Shown piece by piece: positions 1 through 10,757 of a DNA stretch of 64,000 bases. Under the pieces are notes generated by a model, which was given only the letters and a program-made list of their open reading frames with translations, ran no database searches and was not told the DNA's origin. Position numbers and translations under genes: made by a program. The DNA lies in the NCBI GenBank assembly GCA_023078555.1, contig CM041197.1:709501-773500 (forward strand), written 5' to 3'. The stretch's first letter is position 1, and the number at the start of each line of letters is the position of its first letter. Origin of the DNA: Ulva prolifera. Taxonomy: Eukaryota > Chlorophyta > Ulvophyceae > Ulvales > Ulvaceae.

Positions 1-14
1 CCCCCCCCCCCCCC
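1..14. repeat. Poly-C run at window edge
   Basis: Fourteen consecutive C residues open the window. It is a homopolymer that could be real or a sequencing or assembly edge effect. A comparable G run occurs at 28,293. Confidence 0.9.
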
Positions 15-794
15 TTACATGTCGGCGCCGTCCAGCAGATGTATCGTCTATAGATGACAATGCTGGTTGAAGTGCTGAATACAACCACATCGAGTGCTTC
101 ACCAGGTGGTCGTGAGCACTTGCGGTTGTCAGTGGCGGGGGTGGTCATCGCTTCGAATCAAAGCATATGCCACTTCCCCATCGCCTGATGTTCCATTTTG
201 TGCATGTCAAGCCTTTTGTGGCAGGCATGGATGCAGCGCTGACATGCAGGCACAGAGGGCGACCTTCGGCTGACAAACGAGTCTCCGGGTGCGTCTGAAG
301 GCTCAGTTTCGGGCGTTCTGGAGGTGTTCCATGCCGGAGCCTGGGGCTCTGTTGGAACGACCGCGCCGATTCGCGGCATTGGCATATCTGCCACCGAGGT
401 ACGCTGCACGACGTCTAGCGCCCAGGCGGGGATGCAATTGAAATCGTGCATCACTTGACATGATGGCGCTGGTGCTTAAGAGATCAATGGCCTGTGAGAG
501 TAGCGGGTCACAGGGACACCTATAGCCACCTCGCACATCGCGATATACGCAAGATCGAATGGCGCGTGGCAATCGCAATGCCAAGATGCATGTCGCTCAT
601 ACTGTGATGTACACATAGTTGTAACATTCATACCTCAGTCCGCTGCCGCATAGCGTACCCTTTGCATCCTCCCGTTGTGTGTGCGAGAGTGTGCGGCCTC
701 CGCCCATCTGCACATAGCCGCCACATGCATGGCTCTTTACATGACCACCACTTCCTTAAGTTTCAGCAAGTATATCCCCAAGTGCTGAGTGCAG
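15..794. other. No gene recognised before the first SRCR exon
   Basis: I see no protein domain or RNA gene here. The stretch may hold upstream introns or exons of the SRCR gene that starts to be recognisable at about 795, since that gene has no visible start codon or signal peptide at its first exon. Confidence 0.4.
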
Positions 795-3700
795 GAGAAT
801 GCAGACGTTGCCTGCCAGGAGCTGGGCTTTGTGGCGGGTGCGTTTGGAGACGTGCATCTTAGCCCGCCGGCGGACGTGCGTGTTCCGCCCCCCTGGCTGA
901 CAATTGCAGGCATCAGCTGCATCGGCTTTGAGCCAGACACCGCGGACGACTACGATCCGTGCAGGCGGTTCAGGTTTGGAGACAATCCTGCCTCTGGCTC
1001 CGCCCAGCGCCTCTTCTGCTACACCACCAGTGCGCTCCTTCAGCAAGGTCAGACGATGACCAATGCGGGCAGCGCTTCCTGTATTTCAGTCGCATTCGGC
1101 ATCGCATCCAAGCATATGGCATGGCACACATATCAGGCTAGTATCTGTGGTTCCTCAAAGTAGAGGGCGTACCTGAGCCAATCCGCACTGCTGCTGATTG
1201 AACGTCAGCTGACACCGTTTGTAATCACAGCGAGTGCGCCAAAGCCGAAAAAGGCGCAGGAGCATGAGCCAGTTGTACCCCAAACTGCCAAGATCACAAG
1301 GATTGCACAGTCACTGCACCAGTGACTGCGTCATTCTCAGCCGCAGGATCGGTAATGCCTGGTAAGGCCTGGTAATGCATGTTGGCTGCCACTTGAGGAG
1401 CACTGTGAGTGCATCCCATTCTCGTCACATGACAACTGTCCCTCTGGCGTTGGCTCTTTCAAACGCCGGCAGCCTTACCCTGCACAAGCACTGCATGCGT
1501 GGTTGATTGCCACCAGGAGCTGCCGACATTCTCTAGTCGCTCGTCGCTCTAGCTGCTATCGGGTCAGCAAGGTCAGCGGCTTGCAGTTGAAGTCATGCTG
1601 AATTTGCAGACGACGACAACGGCGAGGTCCGCCTCGAGGACGGCAGTTCCGACCCGGAACGCCGCTGGGCGTACGGCCGCCTTGAAGTCATCGTCAACGG
1701 CGTGTGGTCAGTCATCCCGGAGGACTTCAACAGGGACTTTGATGGCCGCCGTGCGCCCATCGACCCCGCCTGCCGGGCCCTCGGCTTTGAGACTGGCGCA
1801 CAGCTATTCGTCTGGGGCCTTTCGCCGTTTCCAGCGGCACTGCCGGGGCCGCAGCTGGCCGGCGAGATCATCTGTGAGGGCACAGAAGAGCAGCTCGTAG
1901 ACTGCGATATTTCATTGAGGGACTATGCGTACTATGATGTATCTGAGCCTGATGAGGAGCTCAGGGCGGTGGCCCTCGTTTGTGCCACCCCCTCAGGTGA
2001 GCATGTCCACATTACAGGCTACGTCCAGGCTTGACGCAGCACAACCATGTGTGAGTGCCACATATTTGCGTTTTGCAATAGCATAGGGCTCGTGCAGCTA
2101 CTTCCCTTGTGAGGCCTGAGGCATTTTGTGTCGGAGACATCTTCGTCTCAAGCTTCAACTCGGAGTCTTACACAGATGCAGCAGATTTGATATAGATTTG
2201 TTTGTATCTTTTTACTGCAGCGTCGGATGCTTCTGATCTGAGGCCGCTCTTGCCGCCATCTATAGCAGCTCGTCTCAACTAAAGTGCTTGATTTGCTACC
2301 CATGGGTACGCCCCATGGTGGAAGTTGGCCAAAAATGGCTGTGGCATGCCGTGTGGGGATTTGCTACCCATGGTGGAAGTTGGCCAACTTGCACGATACC
2401 TTGCCACTTTGAGAAGCACTTCCAGCTGTGTTCCCGTGTCTGAGCTTCTGCCTGCCCCTACGACCTGCCCGTGTATGCTGCGTTCATTGCACACGTACAA
2501 AGTGTACCAAGTGCACACAAGACGGCAGTGTGCAGCGATGACTGCTCATCAGGCCCGATCACACAGAACCGATCTGGAAATTAAGTTCTGGTTCCGGGTT
2601 GGCATCCATTAAAAGCTGCAAGGCGACCCAATGCTGGCGTGCTGCAGGATGTGACAGTCCAGTCCAAACGCCCTCTGACGGAGACGTCCGCCTTGTGCCC
2701 GTGCGACGCGGCTCCGGGGCGCCCCACACCGCGGCCTGCGACGAGGTGCACTTCGGCGTCGTCGAGATGTTCCGCGACGGCGCCTGGAACCTCCTCTGTG
2801 CTCGTGATCCTGGAAGGTTTGCTGGGCCTGGCGGCCCTTTCAGCGACCTGGACGCGGCCGTTGTCTGCCGCCAGCTAGGCTTTCCTTTCGGCACCACCTT
2901 CAACGAGGACGACAGTGATGATGCGGACAGTGGTGCCGCAGGAGGTGGGGCATACGGCGGTGCTGCGGGGCCCCGCGGCGTCATTGATGCCGAGGTGCGC
3001 ACCAGTGACGCGTCCTCGGGCAAGAACGCATATGTCAATTCCCAATATTCAGGTCTGATTTATGGGTGGCAGCCCTGAAAATGCAGCACAGCGACCCCAC
3101 GCTTGGTCCGACCTCTCTGAGGTGCTGTCGTCAGCTGTTGGCAACAGATTGCGCCGCGCCGCTTGTGCTCCAGAAGCACCTGCATGCATGCGGTTGCTCC
3201 TTGCCTGTGCCGAAGCTTCCTAGAGATCCACCCTCAGGGGCGTATGACGGAATAAATGCATATCTACCCCACCGACTGGCCACCGATTGGAGTGCTCCAA
3301 CCATGTTTGGGCATGGTGCTACAGGGTTGCTAAGTAGCCAGTCCATCGGCTGCCGGGACGAGTCGCTGTCTGTGGCAAGTGAAACATCACAAATTATTGT
3401 CTGCAGAGAGCCTTGGCGGTGCCGTTGCGCCGAATTTCACATGCAGCCTGCGGCGAACAGCACCATGACCATCCCGTATCCTCAACTCGTGATTGTTCAG
3501 GCTCATCACATTAGCATACGCGCACGCTGTGCATGTCTGGGGATCATAAATCCGGACTCTGGACCTGGAAATTTGTGAGGCATTGTGGCATTGACGTTCC
3601 AATATCCCTGTGCGCAGAGCTGCCACAACTTTGGAACATGCACAGAGGTGTGGCTCACTTGTTTGGGTCACATCCTGGCGTTCATCGTGCAGGTGTTCTG

Positions 3701-3855
3701 CATGGGCAAGGAGGAGCGCTTGACAGAATGCAATATCAGCCTCGGCCCCGGGACCGGGGCGGACCTCGGCTCAGATTACGCAGAGCAAGCCAGAGCCAGC
3801 TGTAGAATTGATGACAGGCGCTTTGCGGTCGTCTGCAGGCGCTTCGAAATCCAAG
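795..3855 (+). CDS. Multi-domain SRCR (scavenger receptor cysteine-rich) protein, partial
   Basis: Four exons are proposed: about 795-1029, 1610-1996, 2648-2994 and 3693-3855. The junctions agree in phase (A|AC, G|GA, then GAG|GTG), which supports the model. Exon 1 gives the later part of one SRCR domain (ACQELGF, ISCIGFEP, LFCYT). Exon 2 gives a complete domain (GEVRLEDG, CRALGFETG, IICEGTEEQLVDC, ALVCA). Exons 3 and 4 together give a third (GDVRLVPV, DAAVVCRQLGFPFG, then VFCMGKEERLTECN and FAVVC). SRCR domains are disulfide-bonded extracellular ligand-binding modules known in animals and in several green algae, so a secreted or cell-surface role is likely. The intron inside the third domain falls just before its Cys-x-Gly-x-Glu motif. 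Both ends are missing: I see no signal peptide, membrane segment or stop, and exon 4 ends in phase 1 at a GTGTGG donor. The exon 1 start could instead be 805. Confidence 0.75.
2290..2390. repeat. Short imperfect direct duplication in an intron
   Basis: The string beginning gatttgctacccatgg and ending aagttggccaa occurs twice about 70 bases apart, inside the intron between the second and third SRCR exons. It looks like a local duplication with no apparent function. Confidence 0.6.
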
Positions 3856-5022
3856 GTGTGGCTCGTGCAGTGGCTCCCCAGTGGCACGGCGGTGAGATGG
3901 CCTTGTGGCCACTGAGCGTGTACATGCTCGCTGAAGCTGAGCTAGTTGTTGGGTTGAGGCCTCGGGAGCACCGGCTCCAGGTTGATGAGGGCATGACCAT
4001 CAGCAGGGGAACATCATGCTTGAAACAGAGGTGTATTCACTGAAGGTAGCTTCTGTGGTGCAGAGTCGGCGGCTATCAGGAGGTGAAGTGTCCGGATAAG
4101 ATCTCCATGTACTTCAGCTAGCTCGACTATCGTGCACTCTTGAGTAGGAGTGCGCATGTGGATCAAGCTACGGGCAGGCAGTTGAGAGAGTGGCGACGAG
4201 ACAGTGGCCGTGGCCGTGCAGCCATCAGAATCACACTGACCGCACATGATCCTCACACGGATTGTGCTCATGCATATGCTCATGTATATGTCCTAATGTA
4301 ACAGGAGTGGGGCATGTGGCCACCACACTTGTGTGCGTATTTGCCATTCATGCATTGAGTCCCAAGATGGGCCTCAATTGTGACCGTGATAGCCGGCAGC
4401 ATTGTCCTGATCTCGTAGGCTCTTTTCACGGGGCATGAGGTACACGTCCGGCTGAGCTGCAGCTACATGTGCACAACATTTGCCCCGGAAGCACACACCA
4501 ACGGCATGCCTCTAGTATGCCCCTGATCAAATCCGTTATTTCCTTGCCATGCGAGAGGTAATTTGGTGTCTGTAGCGGATATCGGACGGTCAGCGGTGAC
4601 TGGTGTGGCAAACTCTACTACGCTGGTACGTAAGCACGTGCCGGCGAGAGTTTGACATCTGCAATGTCATACACCTGCCAATCCATTCTGACAACTTTGA
4701 TTTCACTTGCGAGTCTGGTGGTTTAGAGTCTGGTGGTGAGTGGAGGACATCCATTGTCCGCCAAGGCATGGCTAGGTGGGGGAGGGCAGCTGGGCGCACT
4801 GCACTCCGGTAAAACGTCAAGCAGGCTGTGATGCCGAAAGCTTTCAACTTTGTTGGATGAGCATGCTGTAGATGATGCATATATTTGTTGTTCAGGGCAA
4901 TTAGATTTGCCTTGCTGGAGGCCAGCATCATCATGTCCGGTCGATTGTGGTCGTGTAATTATGACGTTGATACCTGGCCCCACCGCGGGGAAACGGAACA
5001 CACAGATATGCATCAAAAGACA
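3856..5022. other. No gene supported; possible further SRCR-gene sequence
   Basis: The SRCR exon ending at 3,855 needs a downstream partner, so an exon may lie here, but I could not find a further SRCR motif. A good donor-like string (GTACGTAAG) sits near 4,625. Nothing else is recognisable. Confidence 0.4.
5015..5018 (-). terminator. RNA polymerase III terminator of the tRNA gene
   Basis: TTTT on the minus strand starts five bases after the tRNA-Cys discriminator base, the usual position of a Pol III stop signal. Confidence 0.7.
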
Positions 5023-5094
5023 AGATACGAGACAGAGTTGAACTGCCGACCTGCTGAGCTGCAATCAGCCGCTCTACCACTGAGCTATCGCACC
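5023..5094 (-). tRNA. tRNA-Cys (anticodon GCA)
   Basis: On the minus strand the 72 bases fold into a full cloverleaf. The acceptor stem GGTGCGA/TCGTATC pairs at all seven positions (two G-T). T8-A9 is followed by a D arm GCTC-AGTGGTA-GAGC. The anticodon arm is GCTGA-TTGCAGC-TCAGC with GCA at positions 34-36, the variable loop is AGGTC, and the T arm is GGCAG-TTCAACT-CTGTC. The discriminator base is T, as expected for tRNA-Cys. There is no intron and CCA is not encoded. The A box (TAGCTCAGTGG) and B-box-like T arm are intact, and a T-run terminator follows five bases after the gene. The T-loop A in place of the usual G57 is a tolerated purine swap. Confidence 0.92.
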
Positions 5095-8000
5095 GTCACA
5101 TGTACAGACGTTGTACAATGTTAAATAGAAACTGTCTCAACGTTTGTTTTTTCGTCCCTGCAGCTGAATACATGGTGCACGACCGACTCACTTTGCGAGC
5201 GGCCAAACACTGCCCCCAATGCTCCAGGGCCCATCCAGAGATCATTCCCACACCCCAACATGAATGGTGAATACAGTTAACTGCTGACAAACGTGGTGTA
5301 ATCGATGTTGCCCCTGGAACACAGTCTTGTTGCACGTCAGACCCTTCGCCCTGTTGCTTGAGAGCATTCCTTGTTGGTCAAAGCAATCCCACATGATTTC
5401 ACATAGCGTATCGTCTACTTTAAGCAGAGAGCAGAAGTTGAAGAAGCCGTGTTATGCGACAACACGCCAAATACACGTCTCGCCTGAGCTGGAGCAGACT
5501 GCATCAAGGCACACAAGCTATCGTGACCGAATACAACATCAGTTTGTGAGCAGCATTCACTGAAGCTGGCGTTGACGCAGTCCTGTTAGTAGGCAGGTGA
5601 CCGCGATGCCGCAAAGACCACTCCGTCCGGACTGAACCAACTCGGGCGCCTTACGTATTCCGTTTGGACGCATGTGCATTGCACCAGTATATCAGATAAG
5701 CTTTGCGGCTAAAATGTGCACTACGGGCTGGTTAGTCTAGAGCAGCTTCTTGCTCACTGCATATCCATGTTCACTTTGCTGCGGTGACCTGCTTCGCGCA
5801 ACGTTCGATCCGAGACACGCCTCACACAGCGCACGATGAGATACTCTTTCGTCTTGCAGGATGGCAGCTTTTATGCAGAACTTCGGCGACTCGCCGCTTG
5901 GGTCAATATGGAACCGTCGTGCGAACGGGTGGAGGTGAGTCTGTCGAATTTGAAGGGATTTGTGGACAGTATCATCCTCGTGGAGTGCAGTGTGCACGAT
6001 CTTAGCAAGGCATCGGACAGGCGCAACAGCAATGGTGCAGTGCCTCATCAGGGGCGGTCCACTGCCCCAGCACAGTCTCTGCCCACTGAACACGGCCTAG
6101 CAATGCTGATTCAGCATTGCTGAAAACATTGTCGCCGTTCCACACCTGCATTCCTGCTGTCCTCTTCCGCGATTGCATGCAAGCATTGCTGCCCACCAAA
6201 TGGCGTCCAGGCCATTATGTTACGTGCTGAGGCTGCCCCAGGCTGCACAGATCGACGCTGTCGTCAGTACTCACTGAAGCTGATCCCGAATCTGCCATGA
6301 CTGCCTGCAGACAGCGCTCTGCTGCCTATCTGCGACATCGAAGCAGTTTATCGCTGCCATGAAGCACGTCTGCGGGCTGAGTCCGACAGTTGTCAGCGCC
6401 TTTTGTCAATCTCCCATGTGAACCATTTCGTCCATGTTCCCTGTCAGTGCCTGCGGACGCGTGCATCTCAGCGGCACCGGTTCAGCACTGCTATAGTAGC
6501 TGTGGGATTTGCGCTTGACAAGCACACGCCAAGCCTGGCACCCGCCAATCGACTTCCCTGCCTCCCAAAACGCCAGCTACACGCCGTGCCAAGTCTGCAA
6601 GCCTGCGCGCTGCTGTCGACCGTGCCAGGTATGGGCACGAGCGCCCATTGTGACACGTTGGGACTGGCCCAGCAGCTAGCATGTGCCGGTGAACACATTT
6701 CCATTAATTCTCCAGACAGTGGCCGTGCGGGGCAGTGTTGGTGTATCTCAGGCCTGATCATATAGAAAATTCCCAGATACAAAAGGTCTGATTCCCGCGC
6801 AGCAGCCCCGAAATGCTGTAATGCGGCCCAGCACTGGTGCCAGGCAGGTGCGGTGCCCCGTGTACTTCACTCACCAAACATGTACACATAGCCCCCCCGT
6901 AGCCATTTCCTTCTAGCGCCGCCCGTCTGGTGACCCAGCCAAGGCAGGTACCACTGCGACACGCACCTCACGGACGCTCTGAGAAGCTTCCCCACCTTTG
7001 CAAGGGGTGTCGATGTGGCGCAACAGCCCGGCTAATTGTACACCGAGTACACTCCACGTGGCAGAGCCTGCATGCATCACGTCCGAACACTCCGTATGCT
7101 GATGTCCCACTGCCTTTGGATCAGCAGCATACAACACGCACTCGCTGTAGGCCGCGCCCCTGGCCAGGGTTTTGTCCGACTTTGCCATGCATGCATGCGG
7201 CGCCGCCGTGCTTGCTGGAGCACTGGATGCCGACCCCACCGGTGGCCGCACCCTCCACGTTCCGTCTTCCGCTTGCATTATTGCAGCCACGTCCCAATCG
7301 CAGTGCCCGCCCTACGCTGCACCAGCAACAAATCTGGCGTGACCCTGGACCAGCGCCGGCGCGAAGCCTCGGCCATGCATGATCCACATGCGGCATTGTT
7401 AGGCCCAATCTATGTGCGGCGACATGTCATGTTTGGCATTCAACATGAGCAGCCACCCAACTTGATCCGTGGACACGAGATATTCACTGCCCACTGCCGT
7501 GCAGAATGCGTGCATACCATGTGCACACATGCATGCAACCGGCTGCAGCACGCTCCCACGGCATCGGGCCCACCTCGGCCAAGAGTGAAGTTGCCGCCCA
7601 GATCGAAATATCAAACGTCGCGCCTGCTGGAAACCACAACAAAGAAGATTGAAGTCATGGGCAAGCGGTAGGGGCTCGCTCAGCGATGGGTGTATGTGGG
7701 AGTGTGTGCATGCATTGTATGATGGATGCGGACAGATAATTTCGCTGTGCCATTGGACGACAAGGCTGCTGGCCGCGATCATGTCGGGGGCGGGAAGGGA
7801 ACATGCATACGTGTGTGAAGTCGAGTACATGGTGTGGAGCCTGCCAAGCTCTGCCCAGTTCTGCCTACATGCATGACACGAGCTGCGCCATCGCACCAAT
7901 CAAAGCTGCTGCAGCGGCAGCTCCGCCGATGCGGAGCAATAGCATGCTGGAAAGCCGGCTAGTCCACCGTAGAATTGTCGCCACCGGGCACCTGCCTTGG

Positions 8001-9091
8001 ACCGCATGTCTGGATGAAAGCACAGCTGCGGCATGTCTTCAACAGCTGAAGCATCGCGAGCGTGACAGTCACGCTCATCATTTGCATGACCTGTCCTAGA
8101 CATCGGCTGATCTGGTGCTGAAATCCGGTCGTCTGACAGCATTGCTGCCGCAGTATCATGCACTGGATCGCACTGTGGCTGCAACATGCGACTCCACCCT
8201 GTTGCCACGGCCACAGACTCAACGGCAGCTCCGCTGAGCAGCAGAGGCTCGAGAATGCATGTTATTGTGCAGGTGCAGGTTGTGATCACACGGCACCTGC
8301 GACAGGAACCACTGCAGACCGGGACATGCTACAGGAACCACTGCAGACTGGTCAGGAGATGTCGCCTGATGATGCGTGTGGGTGTGCGCACCGCCGCAAA
8401 CGTAAAAATGTTGGTGGCAGTCAAGAGGTCGGTGTACTAACACCAACACAGGCCACGCGGAGGCCCGGGCGGGGCACGTGTCCGCCCGGTGAAGCTGGCG
8501 CCTGGTTGCACTGCGCGCCATGCATGCCCACTTGTGGCGGGAGGTGGTCAGTGTATACGTAGGCGAGCGATCATGCACTCAAGCACTTGAGAGATAAACC
8601 CTCTCTGGAAAATGGCTCCTGGCAGCAGTGCTCAGGTACTTGTGACTTACCTACAGCTCGGCTGTGTGCGCTGCTGCCCGGGACTGCTTCGGGGCAGCCC
8701 CTGGTGCAAGCCACCCGCTTCTCGGGGCAGGTCCCGGGGGTATGCCACCAACACATGACAATGCATGGTTGACCTAGTCACGGCTAAACAAATGTATGCA
8801 ATCTCCGATCGTACTCGTCCGCGAGGTGCAGTCTCTCGTGATCCTCTATAGGGGCCTTTAGAAAGCGTGCCTGCAGGAAAGATGCTCATATGGCGCGCTG
8901 AATGGGGCTCAGCTCGGCGGGTCTGCAGCGGTTCCGAGAACAGTTGGTGGGGTCAATTTGGCACGGCTCGTACAGGAACTTGGTCTCAAGTGCACATGCA
9001 CATGATGACGACAATGGCCACACGGGCAAACACCAATGAACGTCCGCACGTCCGCGGGAGCTGGTCTTGTCCAACTGACACGATGTCCGAC
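5095..9091. other. No gene supported
   Basis: Open frames here are short or overlap on several frames without recognisable domains. The sequence is unusually rich in TGCATG and GCATGC strings. A short near-tandem pair of the string aggaaccactgcagac lies near 8,297-8,350. I see no tRNA, SRCR, kinase or transposon motif. Exons of an unrecognised spliced gene cannot be excluded. Confidence 0.4.
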
Positions 9092-9270
9092 CATGTGTTA
9101 CAAGCACACACTTGGGGAGGCAGGCAGCACCGCCGGAATCCACACGCAAGAACACACACCACGCATGCCACCGCGACCAGTGAATGCAGGCACAGCGGTG
9201 CCTGCAGCACCTGCACCAATGGATGCTCGACAGTGTGCGCTCCACTACATCAGCAGAGGGGATGCAGCGT
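9092..9270 (-). mobile_element. Possible diverged Fam II retrotransposon 3' tail
   Basis: On the minus strand the stretch ends GGTGCTGCCTGCCTCC followed shortly by CTTGTAACACA, preceded by GT-rich sequence. This resembles the 3' end of the Fam II copies at 23.5, 41.6 and 42.5 kb. It has no coding part. The 5' limit is a guess. Confidence 0.35.
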
Positions 9271-10610
9271 GGCCCTGAGGACACAGAGATCCATGCACGG
9301 CTGTGCTCCAGGCTGCAGCACATAGTTGAACGCTGACTTTGGCAGGCATTCTGGGAGAAGCTGCCGCATGGTGTGGCCACGTACCGGGAGTGCAGGCTGA
9401 AGAATTGCCAAGGACTGAGGGCTGACACAGGCCGTTTACGTTCATCCCGGCAACATGACATGTCCGGAAGGGGAAGGTTCCTTGAAGGGTGCCCTGCACG
9501 TCGTGGAGAGGCGGTGCACCTGCAGTAATGAAGCAGCGCAATGCTTGATCGGACGTCTCGCTGGCCGACGAACTCACGCAACGAAGATCATCAGTCATCA
9601 AGGCTGCGATCTTAGGCCCATTCACATTTATTACGACTGAGAGTGGCATTCATGTTCACGCAGTACTGGCGACAGATGTGATCTATGCGATGGGGTGACA
9701 GCCTTCGGTTGCGCGCTGTCACGATCCCTCCCAGAACAAAGGTAGCTGTACGACGATGAGCAACAACATCCGTAGATTTGCACTATGGTCGAAGGGGTGA
9801 TACACCTGGTTCGGTTTTGCAGCCCGCCCGTCCACTTGAACGCTGCGCAGTCCCCATGCAAGCGGTCGGTGATGCGGAGTGCCGTAGTGATCGCACATTA
9901 CACCACTTTCCAGAGCCGGCCACTTTGCTCGATTAACAAACGGTGTCAATAACAGTACAGCTTACGTATGCCGCAAGATTCACGCAAGTTGTACATGTAC
10001 ACAGGCACACAGCAGGTGTCAGGCATGCGGGCAATGGCAGAGGCCTAGACAGCAATGAATTTCATAATTCAGCTAGGTATTCTCTGGAATTGCGACGCGG
10101 AATGGGTGCTGGGTGGAGGCCACTCGTCACGGCCATGCAGCATCGGTCTACATGCGTTGACCGGCCATCAGGACGCGTACGGGTCTGAGTGTAGCGTCAG
10201 TTCCGGAAGAATGATGTCATCACAATTACGATGAAGTCGCGGTGGAGCATGTGCTGACATAATATGTTGCAAGCCACGCCACGCCATGCGATTGAGCACG
10301 GTGCTTACCCGCTGCTGGCCACAGCGTGCGTCACTGCCCAAGAGAAGCCCACATGCACTGCTGTATTGCAGCTGTTGTGCTGATGGTGTAATTCCTGTGG
10401 CTGCAGGGTCAGCTGGTGATGCATGGAATTACACAGCTGTGGCCAAATTGACAATGCCAGCACGGCCTGGGCGGCCCTTTCCGCCACAAAGTGTTTGTTT
10501 ACACTGGTCATCAAAGTGAATTATGTTGCAGTCTCTCGGTCTTGCTTTCAAGGGGATTTGGGTGTGGACAGTCCATGCTGTAGCGACTCTGCAGGCTGAA
10601 GTGGCGCAGC
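9271..10610. other. No gene supported
   Basis: No domain, RNA gene or repeat was recognised. The last part is presumably the upstream region of the TATA promoter at 10,618. Confidence 0.4.
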
Positions 10611-10617
10611 TGGGAAG

Positions 10618-10624
10618 TATAAAT
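10618..10624 (+). promoter_or_regulatory. TATA box of the acidic-repeat protein gene
   Basis: A TATAAAT box lies about 135 bases before the inferred start codon, followed by a C/A-rich stretch (cagctcaattgacc, cagccagacc) with no earlier ATG between about 10,650 and 10,758, as expected of a 5' leader. Confidence 0.55.
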
Positions 10625-10757
10625 GCAGCCTGCTTCAGCTACATTCGACACAGCAGCTCAATTGACCTCAAAGCTTGATCACCAGCCAGACCTAGTCTTC
10701 TTCAAACAGAAGTCAACTCAGCCTCGCTTCCAAGCACCAGTCTCCTTCCTCAGCAAC

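Noticed and set aside
8270..8350. Near-tandem aggaaccactgcagac units considered as a CRISPR or satellite
   Set aside because: Only two imperfect units, with no spacer regularity, in a eukaryotic context.
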